From Clarireedia homoeocarpa (taxonomy: Eukaryota; Ascomycota; Leotiomycetes; Helotiales; Rutstroemiaceae), in the NCBI GenBank assembly GCA_001465935.1, contig LNKV01000005.1:372001-436000 (forward strand): 64,000 nt of DNA, in the 5' to 3' direction. The notes under the pieces were generated by a model. The model had not been told where the DNA came from, ran no database searches, and worked only from the letters and a program-made list of their open reading frames with translations. Of this stretch, positions 10,468 through 21,600 are shown piece by piece. Position numbers and translations under genes: made by a program. Positions within the stretch are counted from its first letter, which is position 1. The number at the start of each line of letters is the position of its first letter.

Positions 10468-11493
10468 TTATGCCTTGAAAGAACGACCCTTAATAGAAGG
10501 ATACTTGTAGTAACCCGTTGACTTGGCGTTTCCAGTACTAGAGGGAGCAACAGTACCATGTGCAGTGGAAATCGTAGCAACACCAGTACCATGCGCAGTG
10601 GACATAGTGGCAACACCAGTAGCAGTCGCAGAGCCGTTTCCGCTATTCTTCGCCATGTCCAAGAACTGATCGAACTTTCCAGCTGGGTTGATTCCAAGCA
10701 CCATACCGGACTTGCAGTGGTTGGTCTGGGCGCAGAAGAACCAGGTGGGCTTGAGGGTGTCGACGGTGTATTTGCGGGTGATATTCGTGGCGTTGTTGGG
10801 GTTGAATTGGTTGAAGCCGGTGTCGAAACCGTGGTTGGACTCGCAGGGGGTAGCGAAGTTAGATTGAGTTACAGTGTGGTTGCGGGCGAGGAAGGTGAAA
10901 ATGATGTCGTCGCCGACTGCAGCATCTAATTGATTGGGCTCGTAGAGGTTCTTGCCCTGGGCACCGACGGTTACATAGTGGGTTTTAGGAGAAGCGCTTG
11001 AATTAGGCTTGTAGGTGGTGGTCGAGATGGTGTGGGGAGGAGAAGTTGTGATGGTGGATGGGATGCTAGTTTGGGTAACTGGGCTCTCGGACTTGGTGAC
11101 AGTGACAGTCTGGGTTACGCCATTGGTGATTTGGACGTCTAGATCAACATAAATGATTTGAATGACGATGTTGTCTTGGTAGATTTCGCATGTTCCCTGC
11201 TTTTTGCCCGTTCCTGTTGGCCAAACCCAAACCGAAGAACGACCGCTTGACCCCTCTCCATAAGAAATGGATGTAACCATGCCAGCTGAAGTGGTGATGT
11301 AAGGTGATGGAGATGCTTCATGATTTGATCCAGTAGTGTAACTAGCGCCTCCATCATTGGCAGTAACTGTAACAGTTTTGGTGACAGTCGCCGCAGGGGC
11401 ACCACTACAGACAACGTCGATCGTTTCGGTATACCGTTGTGCGGAGGCAAGAGCGAAGAGACCGCTAAGAGTTGAAATGCTTGAAACCTTCAT
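10468..11493 (-). CDS. Secreted cupredoxin-like (extracellular Ser/Thr-rich) protein
   Basis: Single exon, 341 aa. It starts with a signal peptide (MKVSSISTLSGLFALASAQ). After a Thr/Val-rich stretch a cupredoxin fold begins near HYVTVGAQGKNLYEPNQLDA. The pattern GDDIIFTFLARNHTVTQSNFATPC supplies the first His and a Cys, and WFFCAQTNHCKSGMVLGINP has the Cys-x(4)-His-Cys-x(3)-Met loop typical of fungal plastocyanin-like extracellular proteins. Several N-glycosylation sites (NHT, NAT, NIT, NGS) are visible. The tail is Ser/Thr/Gly-rich with an imperfect repeat (ATGVATMSTAHGTGVATISTAHGT). Relatives often carry a GPI anchor; this one ends KGRSFKA with no clear hydrophobic anchor, so either it is freely secreted or the last exon is mis-modelled. 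Copper binding is not certain. Role: cell wall or extracellular, unknown. Confidence 0.8.
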   Translation of the reverse strand: MKVSSISTLSGLFALASAQRYTETIDVVCSGAPAATVTKTVTVTANDGGASYTTGSNHEASPSPYITTSAGMVTSISYGEGSSGRSSVWVWPTGTGKKQGTCEIYQDNIVIQIIYVDLDVQITNGVTQTVTVTKSESPVTQTSIPSTITTSPPHTISTTTYKPNSSASPKTHYVTVGAQGKNLYEPNQLDAAVGDDIIFTFLARNHTVTQSNFATPCESNHGFDTGFNQFNPNNATNITRKYTVDTLKPTWFFCAQTNHCKSGMVLGINPAGKFDQFLDMAKNSGNGSATATGVATMSTAHGTGVATISTAHGTVAPSSTGNAKSTGYYKYPSIKGRSFKA

Positions 11494-13490
11494 GATGAAA
11501 TGGGTAAATATCTGGTTGTCGAAAAGACTGAACGTGGAAATAGATGTAAAGGCTGCAGAGAAGAGAAATCTAACGATTGTTTAAATGAAAAACAAGACCG
11601 AAAAGAAATAGGAAAGAGGAAAGATGAATGTAGATATGAAACTGAATGAGATACGAATGAGATGGGGAAAGAAAGTCATTACATCGGGAGTTCTATATCT
11701 ACTTATATGAAGCTATCTCTCCAGTTCGGCGAACAGTGCATGCCAATGTTTGTCATCGCAGGGCTGAGAACTGATAATAAGACATACCCGAAAGCCACAC
11801 GCGTAGATTTGTTTCCGAGCGTTGCGCTGACGTCTGCGCTGGCAGATATTATCTGAATCAATTGCGATGAGTGATCGAAGCCTTGGCTTGTGGAGTTCTC
11901 AATAGGTAGCCATTGCTAAATGCCTGCTGCATTCCGCTCCAGACCATGGAGAACAATCATGTCAGATCGTAAACGAAACTTTATTCACATTACCAAAACA
12001 TTCTTATGCTTACTTCAAATGGACCAAAATATCACAAACTGTTAGCCAGTAACTCAGCTTCGTTTGGCGTTTAGTGGCGTCTCACTGCATCGCTTGATGC
12101 GTTTAGATCTTAGCAAACGCCGACCATTTGCTGCACAGGAATAACCTGTCCAGGATCGCGATGGGTAACACCAGGGCTGTGTGAAAGAAGAGTCCCAGGA
12201 AAAGATTGTGGCGTCGGTACGGCAAGTGCATTGGTAGGCTATACGCCGGCTGAACACGGGAATATATATTGTAGGCTATCATGCGATAAGATCTAACCAA
12301 ATGCATAAGATAACGGCGAGCAAGACTTTTTAACGATCTTCTATGGTGATTGAGGCTACATGAACCTTCTTTCGGTGATGAAGTGACAGAGAGTTTGTTG
12401 ATATTTCCACGTGTTTGCATGAAACCTCATGTATGCTCCAGCACTTACCAATCTCTTATAGTGTAGCTGGATCTTGGGAGGCGCTTTAAGCCCTTCCCCC
12501 CTTAAAATTGTTCCGAGCAAGAGCGTAAGTAGACCTAATAACTCGTTGGAGGTCGTGCAATTCAATCGGTATGCCTTTCTTGTTGACTACCTGTCGCCTT
12601 CTCATAGCCTCGCCGATTCCAAATGTCGGTGCGGCGGAGGTCTCACCCATTCGGATAATGCATCTTGGTATCCTAGTAGTAGCTTGAGATGCATGCGCTC
12701 AGCCTAGTCGTCGTGGGAACACATTACGATGACATGAGCAGTATCCCGAAGGATTTCCCGAGCCGCCAAGAACTGAGCTGAACGGAGGCGAGAAGTAGAA
12801 AGGCTAACACTACGACAACCTTCCTCACAGATAGTAAGAATTGTTTTGCGCTGATGCAGAATTGTCGAAGACTACTGATGAAGTTGCCATTTATTCGTGA
12901 TTCCATTGATTGGGAATCCAGTCCGGACGTCGCTTGTAGTATCACCATGACTAAGACTCTACTCTTTCCCCAATTAAGGTTAGCGTCGCTATTGCCCATA
13001 TTCCACAACTCAAGAGGAAATCAACTTGGCAATATTCCCAACGACGACTTATTGATTGTGCATCTGATCGTGACAGCAACTGTGTCCCAATATGTGCTCT
13101 CGGAGGCTCTTACACTCACAGCAACGCAACTCCTTGCTTCTCAAAATCGAAGAATACCAGCACCCGCCACGATATGGGATGGACGAGACTGCGTTTGTTT
13201 ACTATGCCTTTATGGTCGATTGGGCGCGGCCTCATTGATAGAGGCTACCAATAAACATCAAAGTTTGTCAACTCCTTGCTTCCTTGCTTTTGCGCGGGGT
13301 CAACATAATGAAGGGGTTTTACCTCTTTCGTAGTAAGGAAATTCTTGCAGCTTCCTGTAGGCCTAGCTTCCCTCCTAACATGATTATGCACCTATTCCGA
13401 CGCTCTGTCTTTCCGTTTGGTTATTGAAGCTTGTGATAAAGAATTTCGGTGAAGAGGCAATCCTTGACCTATAGGAGGACATAGGACAAA
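11494..13490. other. 2-kb intergenic region
   Basis: No gene supported. The open frames at 12054-12257 (-), 12103-12420 (-) and 12854-13333 (+) lack recognisable motifs and compete with one another. The first 300 bp hold the promoter of the secreted protein on the minus strand. No RNA gene recognised. Confidence 0.5.
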
Positions 13491-14706
13491 ATGCTGGTTC
13501 TGGGTCCCAAATCACCGGTGTATAGGTCTCTCAACCTGGGACGCAAATTGAGGCCATTGGTTTTCGCTGGCATATTTGCAGGCGTTGTCATTATTTATGG
13601 GCAAGTTCAAAATTCCGATGTACGTCTGTCAGTATGTTTGGGAGACGATCTAACATTATTGACCGAGCAGATTCGCATACCTTTTCAACAATGCTATACC
13701 CATATATATCAACACCCCGCATGAGCCTGTCACAATCACTGCGACTACCACAGTTACTAAGATGACAGCCTCTGTTTCCACAACTACTCAGATTGCAAAA
13801 CCAACTTCGACACTCGACCCGAAGAAGCTTGCATTTATGGTAGAGACCAGGCCGCTCCCTCATCTACCTTTGCAGCTTTCACATATGGCGAGCATAATAC
13901 CTCCAGAATGGCCTTTCAAGTTCATGGGCAGCAACACATCCATGGATTATCTTCTTTCATTCCCACATCTACGCGACCTTGCTACTTCAGGAAAGCTTAC
14001 TCTGCTTAGTCTGCCATCACGATGGTCCGTTTCCAGTCGCGAAGCCATTTCTCAGATGTTTACCGACCTCACCCTGTACGAGTTCCTCGCTCCGGCCGAG
14101 CATTTACTTGTCTTTCAGCCGGACTCCATATTCTGTACAAAGTCAATAAAAACTTTGAACGATTTCCTGAAATACGATTGGATTGGTGCACCTTGGTCCG
14201 CAACGTCGAAGTATGGGGGGAATGGCGGCTTGTCGCTTCGTCGCGTGTCTTCTATCTTGCGGGTTCTGAAGAAAGAATCTCGCACAGCATATCATGGAGA
14301 GCTTGAGGATCTTTGGCTTAGTAATCGCCTTGCCAAGTTGGAAGGCACCACAATGGCGAATGCGACAGTCAGCAAGTCGTTCAGTGTGGAGAGCCAGTGG
14401 GACGAGGCACCCTTAGGATTTCACATAGGGTGGCTAGGAGTTCATCATGAGCAGGTTAGTACCCATTCCTTCAAATCCATGATCGGCCATCTGTCACTAC
14501 CTCCTCGGAGATCGTTATAACGAATCACGTCAGCTTCTCGTGTCATCAAGCTCTAGCAACGTCTTTGATACAATGCTAACCACAACTGCAACCATAAGAT
14601 ATGGGATAAACCCCACTATGTTGAACACATCATGGACTATTGCCCAGAAGTAAAGATAATTCTTGGTATGAAACTAGATAATGACAAACCTCACGGTGTC
14701 TCGTGA
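13491..14706 (+). CDS. DUF5672 family protein, membrane-anchored, glycosyltransferase-like
   Basis: Proposed exons 13491-13627, 13671-14454 and 14599-14706, 342 aa. The N-terminus has a single membrane anchor (RPLVFAGIFAGVVIIYGQV), suggesting a type II Golgi protein. The core matches DUF5672: HLLVFQPDSIFCTKS, FLKYDWIGAPW, GGNGGLSLRRVS, EDLWLSNRL and the C-terminal HHEQIWDKPHYVEHIMDYCPE, which is restored only when the 144-bp second intron (GTTAGT to ATAAG) is removed. The first intron is doubtful: the canonical GTACGT donor at 13620 gives the wrong phase for the acceptor at 13670, so I used GTCAGT at 13628 (43-bp intron); 13620-13725 is another in-frame option. The family is predicted to transfer sugars; substrate unknown. 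Confidence 0.75.
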
Positions 14707-15117
14707 CACCTGTCAAGGTCTTCAGTGACCGCTACGCATGTTACAACAGCTTGCACCATCCCCTACAGTAGTCTTAGTAGCAACAGCGTAACCTCAGTTG
14801 CAACCGTATGACGTAGAATTAAAGGAGAAACGGAGGTATTCTCCGAATGGCGTCTACAAGGGTGGGATGATTCCACGTCTCCTTTTGCTTTAGCACGTGA
14901 CTAGACCTGCATATTACACCACAGCCAATTGAATTTTTGTGATGGAAGTTCCGCGGTAGGGACAAGGAAGATCAGGTCGCAACTGCTAACGTAGCGCTCT
15001 TAAATCCGATGGGTGGGATGCAGGCGTCCCCGCGGAGCGCTTCTCATGTGATAGGATGATCCAATTAATTCTTAAATTTCTTTTCCCTTTTCTCTTTCCA
15101 ACTCTTTGCTGCCCCGA
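14707..15117. other. Intergenic region, upstream of the nitronate monooxygenase gene
   Basis: No gene seen. It contains the promoter region of the next gene; CACGTGA at 14895-14901 could be an E-box-like site, but nothing proves use. Confidence 0.4.
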
Positions 15118-15125
15118 TATATAAA
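15118..15125 (+). promoter_or_regulatory. TATA box of the nitronate monooxygenase gene
   Basis: TATATAAA sits 85-92 bp upstream of the ATG at 15210, and no other ATG lies between. This favours 15210 over the later ATG at 15399 as the start codon. Confidence 0.5.
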
Positions 15126-15209
15126 GTGGCTTGTTCAATCGCGGGAACAATTTGCGCAACACACGAATACTCTGCCAAGCTCCAACGGGATCTGTTCCTT
15201 ACAACGGAG

Positions 15210-16451
15210 ATGCAGACACCTGTTTTGAGCCGTTCACGGACTGTTTTGAGCCATTCACGGACTGTTTTCTCGCTTCTCGCTTCGCGCCAATCCGGTTTCA
15301 ACTCCGTTTTAAGTTTTGGTATATCTAAGGCTCTGACATCTGCGGTCCTCACTCAGTCATTTTCCATTTCGTCAAAGAAAACCAAAGACCGGACAACGAT
15401 GTGTCCACCACGGATTCGGTCACAATATCCATGGACGACCACACCTATAATCGCCAACGCGGCCATGGGTGGCTTTACCAACGCTCCGTTGGCCACAGCG
15501 GTGAGCTTAGCAGGGGGTATAGGTTTCATCGGCGCAGTCTATGACCTTGATGCTCTCAGCGCGGAACTAGATTCTGCAAAGTCCACGTTCGAGAAATCTG
15601 ACATTCTCTCCAAAGTCCCCAATGGAGTCTTACCAGTCGGCGCAGGCTTTTTGCTCTTCGCAGCCAACTTCGAAGGTGCTGTGGAAGTGGTTGCGCGACA
15701 TAAGCCCGCCGTTATCTGGCTTTCGTGTCCCAAGGAAGATGAGGATTTTGAAAGTTGGACCAAGTCTATGCGCTCCGTGTCTCCGAACTCGCGCATATGG
15801 ATTCAAACTGCGACTGTAGCTTCTGCGATGTCGCTTGCTAAATCATGTGCTCCGGATGTTTTGCTTATGCAAGGTGCTGACGCTGGGGGACATGGTCCTC
15901 GCCCCGGAGCTGGAATCATAAGTCTTGTCCCAGAAACAAGGGATGCTCTGGACGCTGCGGGGTATGAACACATTTCAGTTTTCGCGACTGGAGGAATTAG
16001 TGACGGAAGGGGCGTTGCTGCAGCGCTCATTTCTGGTGCTGATGGTGTCGTTCTGGGAACGCGATTCTTGGCCAGTGAAGAGATCTCTTTGCCCGTCCAG
16101 GAATATCAAGATGCGATCATACATTCCGAAGACGGAGGCATAAGTACAGCCCGCGGTACGCATTTCGATGAGCTAAAGGGAGAGAGTATTTGGCCGTCAC
16201 AGTATGATGGGCGTGCGATTGCAGGACCGAGTCACATGGAGTTTGTGAATGGTGTATCGATTGAAGAGATTAGAGAAAAGCACGCATTGGCAGTGGCGGA
16301 GCCACACAAGGGATTTGGGGATCTAAGAGCAGCCATATGGGCTGGTACAGGAGTTGGTTTGGTCAAGAAGGTCATGCCCGCAGGCGCTATCCTGGAAGAG
16401 CTTCGACAAGGTGCTCGAAAAGCTGTGGATCGTGCTGGTAACAAGCTGTGA
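15210..16451 (+). CDS. Nitronate monooxygenase (2-nitropropane dioxygenase family)
   Basis: Single exon, 413 aa from the ATG at 15210. FMN-dependent TIM-barrel enzyme that oxidises alkyl nitronates such as propionate-3-nitronate. Visible motifs: PIIANAAMGGFTNAPLATAV at the start of the barrel, GGIGFIGA, VLPVGAGFLL, then LLMQGADAGGHGPRPGAG with the conserved AGGHG flavin/active-site His region, and FATGGISDGRGVAAAL with GADGVVLGTRF for phosphate binding of FMN. Upstream of MCPPRIRSQYPW (ATG 15399, 350-aa version) there are 63 residues rich in Ser and Arg and without acidic residues until the end, which could be a mitochondrial targeting sequence. That extension contains a 21-bp direct repeat (15222-15263) encoding LSRSRTV then LSHSRTV. 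Enzyme call is firm; the start is likely but not proven. Confidence 0.88.
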   Translation: MQTPVLSRSRTVLSHSRTVFSLLASRQSGFNSVLSFGISKALTSAVLTQSFSISSKKTKDRTTMCPPRIRSQYPWTTTPIIANAAMGGFTNAPLATAVSLAGGIGFIGAVYDLDALSAELDSAKSTFEKSDILSKVPNGVLPVGAGFLLFAANFEGAVEVVARHKPAVIWLSCPKEDEDFESWTKSMRSVSPNSRIWIQTATVASAMSLAKSCAPDVLLMQGADAGGHGPRPGAGIISLVPETRDALDAAGYEHISVFATGGISDGRGVAAALISGADGVVLGTRFLASEEISLPVQEYQDAIIHSEDGGISTARGTHFDELKGESIWPSQYDGRAIAGPSHMEFVNGVSIEEIREKHALAVAEPHKGFGDLRAAIWAGTGVGLVKKVMPAGAILEELRQGARKAVDRAGNKL

Positions 16452-17089
16452 AGTGATGCGCACATGGTCCGATGTACAATGAATTCAATCAGCATCATCA
16501 CGTAACAGTACACGTCGACCAAGTGTTATTTATTGTCTTCAACACCGATATCATTTCATAATACCCTTTTACACGTATTCAACAACAATTCCTGGAGCTA
16601 CGTCTATACCATTCAAGTGACTCAAATTCCATTGACCCAAGTTTTGTGGTTTCCTTTCGTTCCCTATTCCTCATAACGCCAAGGAATGTGCGCGAAATCT
16701 TGGAATTAAGATGCGAAAATGGCACAAAGCAGGACGCAGAGGATGTCTCACCGATGCAACCTCCAACCTAGTGCATTATGCATAACTGTGTTGCCTCACC
16801 GTACTGTACCACTCCAGCCTCCCCAAATCCTCAACCAATTTCCCCTTCCTTCACTCGCGAGCTTACCACTATCTTTAACGCCGCTTCAATGCGTATCTTA
16901 CCGAGGATCAGCCTCAGAACGGGTAGCTAGTACAGCCCCCAAACATCGTCCATGAATTATGGTGTATCGGCATCGCTGTAGCAGCATTTGCCGGCGGCTT
17001 TGTGAGGAATTGTGAAAACATCTTCTTCCATATTGCAATACCAAAGAGGGGTTAGTGGATAATTTCTGGAGAAGCCCAGCATACACCTA
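16452..17089. other. Intergenic region
   Basis: No gene supported; short frames at 16719-16955 (+) and 16898-17086 (-) overlap each other and have no motif. Confidence 0.5.
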
Positions 17090-17281
17090 CTATGCCCCCA
17101 CAAGAACAAAGGTTATTTGGTGGGTTTTGCCACGGAGGGTATAAACAGGGGGGATTAACCACTCAAAACGGTATCTTCGATGTAAAAAGGACCATTTTGA
17201 GTGGTTAAAACCCCCTGTTTGCACCCTGGCTACCTCTGTGGCAAAACCCATCAAATAACCTTTGCTCTTGGGGGGGGATAG
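17090..17281. mobile_element. MITE family A, copy 1 (192 bp hairpin)
   Basis: Nearly the whole element is an inverted repeat: the left arm has GAACAAAGGTTATTTGGTGG and the right arm its mirror CATCAAATAACCTTTGCTC. Ends are CTATGCCCCC and GGGGGGGATAG with TA on both sides (17088-17089, 17282-17283), as for Tc1/mariner-type MITEs. A related copy lies at 21954-22169. Confidence 0.85.
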
Positions 17282-17316
17282 TATACCCACTTGCCTGCAT
17301 ATTTCGTCATTTATAA

Positions 17317-17396
17317 CTAACCCTCCCCATGAATAAAGGTTAATTTTTTCTACGTCTTGCCATATAAAAATTTAACCTTTATTCAGGGGGGGATAG
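17317..17396. mobile_element. MITE family B, copy 1 (about 80 bp)
   Basis: Arms TGAATAAAGGTTAA and TTAACCTTTATTCA face each other around TTTTTTCTACGTCTTGCCA. The right end GGGGGGGATAG-TA is intact; the left end reads CTAACCCTCCCC and has drifted from CTATCCCTCCCC. Nearly identical to 21743-21824. Confidence 0.8.
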
Positions 17397-18943
17397 TATA
17401 CGGCATATACCACGGAAAAATAAGTCGAGGAGTCTCGTACGACGTCCTGGGTCTTGGCGCATGCTCAGCTGGCACGGAGAAACCCCAACGTCTGGGAGCC
17501 CGGGATACCCTGGCCCCCGGTCCTGGAGAATACCCGATACGCGGGATGGATAAATCTTAGATCACGTGAAGATCCCCAGCTCGCAAGGAAACTTCGGCGC
17601 TCAACATGCTTTGACAAGTTCTTCGCTATTTGGCGCCGTGTATTGTTGGTTCGACTTCAATTCTGGGCAGCATCGTATCGCAATATGGAGATACGAGTGC
17701 AATCGAATTGAATCTGCTTCATCTAACCAAGTGTAACCCAGCTCTCCCGTATCGAGGGCATTCCAGTTAGGGGTAACGCTGCAGCCAGAAATCACACCTG
17801 TATTACTACGCCTTATCCAACATGCATCCTCCACCATCACGCACACTCATTCAGAATAATTACTAACACAACTCGTCGACATTACGCGACCGTTTCATGG
17901 CCGCAATTTACATCATCTGCGCCTATACAAAGACCGAAGCGAGATACGCATACTACAAACCAAACAAGCGGTGCATGCACCTAACTTAGATGCATCGCCT
18001 CTCACGAACCTACTGGCCCAGTGGCTTGGTAGTTGGTCGATAATGTGATGGCCTACCGAGAAGCCAACGCGAAATCCCAGGTTGGTGGGTGAAGGATTCT
18101 TTTTATCCCGACTGTTGTCGACGTCTAAGCAAGTACTATCAGACATGCTCTGTGGGTAGAAGGGGTGAATGATAAAGGAATTCTATACTTGATTTATTTC
18201 CTCACTATCCTTTTGATTGGCCATGGCTTTGGTGGTCGACGGTACATCTGTGTAATGTCCGTGGTGTGGTAGTTCCTGCCACCTTAGCTTGAATACTTAT
18301 CAAGAGTTGAAAATGAGTTGTCGTGCTGCATTCCGCATCTTCGAATATACTCGTCTTACCGTGCAAAGTAAAAACATCTTCGCCAACACCGACCAAAACT
18401 TCCATGAGGATTTATAGTTGAAGGAATCGTGGATCATGACGACAATCGCAGACCTCGCACCAGTACCAACCCTGGTAAAATAACTTCCAACAACCGTCAT
18501 CATCGTCTTCCTTCCTGCACTAAAGATGATATGATGCAACGCATAAGAAGGAAATAAGTGTTTTCATTGGTAAATGTGCGGCATGTTCTGGTGACACCAA
18601 GTACATGCTCTTCTCATCCACTTTCCTGTATGGTCACGGCCGGCCACTAAGCGCGAGTATACCATCGTCAGTGCAATCAATTACTGAATTTCTCCACTTA
18701 AGGATCTCAAGATTCTGGTCTGACATCATCTGGCCTGTCAAGAAACAATAGGACGTTAGCTTATAGATGAAAACAGCATGCACATATGGATATATATAGT
18801 ACATGGACAGCATGGAATAGAAATTTGGACCTTGCATATCGATAGAGATACAAAATTATAGTCCAAATTTCTTTACCTCCATATTAGCTACATCTGACAC
18901 TACGCTTTGTGCCTTACTTTGGACGACTCAACCAACATAAATC
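17397..18943. other. Intergenic region
   Basis: No gene supported. Small open frames on both strands overlap and show no motifs. Sequence is of mixed composition with no clear repeat. Confidence 0.5.
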
Positions 18944-19432
18944 ATGCCCAGAACCAAATTTCCTTATGAAGTACCTCGGCCTAACTGGGACGATGTAAGT
19001 TTATAATATTTCACTCTTCGTATTATGATATAGCATCTGACTTGTAGTATGCAGTTTTCACATACAGATGAAGGCATTCAGAATTATTCCTGGGAAATGA
19101 GGCGTTGGGATGAAGCCGAACAATCTTGGACTAGTAGAAAGAATCAGAATCGATTAGAGAAGGAAGAGAAGAAGAAGAAAAGAGAAAAAGCGGCAGCATT
19201 GAAGAAAGAGAAAGCAGCTGAGAGAGAGCTAGAGAGGAAAGCTAGGAAGCATAGAAAAGGCGAGCAAAGTAGAGAAGGTAAAGCCACTAGGACTAGTGTC
19301 GATGATTCTGGCGATGAAACAACACGCTTGTTGGGGAGGGGATCATCTCAAAACTCTCCATTGTCACACAGAAAGCATAGGAATTATATCGGATTATTGA
19401 GGGTTAAAGCAAGTAATACATTACTACTGTGA
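18944..19432 (+). CDS. Small Lys/Glu-rich protein, intact member of a local family
   Basis: Exons 18944-18994 and 19055-19432 (60-bp intron, GTAAGT to ATGCAG), 142 aa. Exon 1 encodes MPRTKFPYEVPRPNWDD; the second exon begins FSHTDEGIQNYSWEMRRWDE and continues into a Lys/Glu/Arg coiled-coil-like region (about residues 48-85), followed by DDSGDETTRLLGRGSSQNS. Acceptor choice matters: the nearer TAG at 19047 gives an early stop, the CAG at 19054 keeps the frame. Relatives with the same plan (FPY/YPY start motif, short intron, charged middle, LLRR/LLGR tail) lie at 20331-20773 (-) and 22192-22568 (+). No function known; I know no named domain like it. Confidence 0.6.
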
Positions 19433-20330
19433 GATAGCTTGCATCATTCCAAAGAATTGAATAGTATTACCGTGCAACAAGTTCTCGCTATGAAGAGTGA
19501 TGAGGGCGTTCCAAAACCAACCAACAACTAGAATTTCCAATTTTTGAAAGATTGAAGGAATGACCAGATTAAGAACCTCTAACCATAAAGAATCAATGGC
19601 TGATTGATAAATATAGGAACGACCTCGCAGAAGGCCCAGCGATGACCGCAATCGTCCGCTTTCAATTCTCATCACCATCTCCACAACAAGAATCCCAAAC
19701 TTTGACAAAGAAATTGCGAGATTGGATTGCTGGGTTGCAATAGAACCTTGGGATTGGAAGCATACAGGGATCCAAGTCTGCACGGTAAGATAATGTCGCG
19801 CATTACTCAACACCATACCTGTTGTGATTCGTGATTCAGAAGCGCAGCTTTCTTATACCTTCAAGTCACTCATAACATAACATTATCGATGTCAAGTACC
19901 GCGATTTGAATGGTCTATAACTGAAAACGAGACTCTGAATAGTTCTGAATAATATGGAATGCAAAAGGGACATGTCAGCATCAGTTGGTAACCCACTCCT
20001 ATCATCGACCTATTATCAACGCAAGTAGAGGTAAGAGCAATACTGTTAAAAATATAAATTATATTCCAGGATTTCCAAATAACTCAGCACCTCGATAGAC
20101 GATATGAGATACAACAAAAATATGCAAACAGACTATTCGATCCCTAGCTCCATGTGAGAATGCAATTTCCAAGGCGTATAAGTCTTCATAAAGCTCCAAC
20201 TGCATTCGACTCAAGCTTCAGTTTCAACTCTGCTATCCAAAAAATGGCTTGTCGCTCGGATGATGTACTGCAATTCGCCGTCGCTGCAATCACAGCAAAT
20301 ATCGAGGCAATACAGGAGCTTCCTCGATGA
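19433..20330. other. Intergenic region between family members
   Basis: No gene supported. The minus-strand frame 19424-19816 has no motif. AT-rich. Confidence 0.45.
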
Positions 20331-20773
20331 CTATCGTAAAGACTGAGACGTAGGTCTTCTCAACAAAGGCTTTTCTTCCTCACTGGAAGCACCCGCACGG
20401 GAGTTGTACTTGGTATTCTTACTGCCATGCCTTTCTTCTTCTTCTCGGCATTGTTTCGCCGCATCATTGACTGCCTTTTCCTTTTTTTCCTCCTCCTTCC
20501 TCTTGGCTTTTGCTTCCCCCTTCAATCTCGCTGCTTCTTCTCTTTCCAATTTCTTCGAATAACGTGGACTCTCATGCTCATGACGTGCTACATTCTAGTA
20601 TTTTTCACTCGTGTTCAAAATTCACATTAGCCTCGTAGGGGTCTCCATAGAATTCGTTCTATATTACCAGTACTTGTTAGCCAACGTGCACATCTATATG
20701 AGAAGATCCTCTCCTGTACTCGCTGGGGTTCAGGCTCCTCATAAGGATACTTAATAGTCTGTCTATTCGGCAT
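20331..20773 (-). pseudogene. Broken paralogue of the small Lys/Glu-rich gene
   Basis: On the minus strand the ATG at 20773 opens MPNRQTIKYPYEEPEPQR, like the exon 1 of the gene at 18944. A GTACAG donor at 20719 and a TATAG acceptor lead to NEFYGDPYEANVNFEHE, where a TGA stops the frame and a frame change is needed to reach the charged part (LEREEAARLKGEAKAKRKEE) and the tail EEEKPLLRRPTSQSLR ending at 20331. A single 125-bp intron (20719-20595) could bypass the damage and give an intact but shorter protein, so it may still be expressed. I favour a decayed copy. Confidence 0.5.
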
Positions 20774-21600
20774 AAGAGTTCCAAGAATTTTCAATACCTG
20801 AATAGAGGGGTGAATTAAGAGATAAAATTTAAGATGGGTTTATACAATTAAATCTTTTGTGTTGTGGAATCTAATTCATAATATTCTCGTGTTCTATCCA
20901 TGTGAATTTGTATCTCTAGGCTACCAGATTCCTTGCGTCTGAACTGAACCAACAGTATCTCGGGATCGGAAACAATGCCCCTTAATCAAGGTATCGAAGA
21001 GCTACTTCCATTGCTTATACTGGTAATTTTGTAATGCACACTGAAATATGAAGTCCCGGAAAGGTCTCTAAGGGTCAAGAGGAGGTCAACTGGTCTTGAT
21101 TGCCTGGTTAAAGCGCTAAAATTTCAAAAACCATGGAAAAATGCACCACGACCATCTAACCAGCCTGTAGTAGGCTTGCAAATGACCTATGACCGCGATT
21201 CATATAACAGGCAACCAAATGTTCATTTAGTACTTGTAACCAACAATCTAGTTGAGATTTTCCGAGGGCTTCGAGGCTTCACGAGCTAGATCTCCATGAC
21301 ACTGCCATGGAACCAACATTACAGTGTGAAAATGACTTCGAATTGATAACTATTAGTACTGACTTTATCAAATATAAAAGGTTATCGAGACATCGAACTA
21401 TCCGTCTGATTATACCAAGCACTTGGTTTTTTCTCACTAAAAAGTTTAGAAAATCTAACAATATTTTCCTTTCACCTGTACCTTCAAGTCGTTGTTATCT
21501 TACAAGCACAATATATTTGAGCCTTTCCCAGTACTTCTCTGGCTCTAAGTTGACAAACGTATCAAATTTCTCAGCTCATATCAGAGATACGATATTTAGG
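20774..21600. other. AT-rich intergenic region
   Basis: No gene supported. The plus-strand frame 21307-21648 runs into the repeat at 21601 and lacks motifs. Confidence 0.45.

Noticed and set aside
12854..13333. 159-codon plus-strand frame in the 11.5-13.5 kb gap
   Set aside because: No recognisable domain, overlaps an equally open minus-strand frame.
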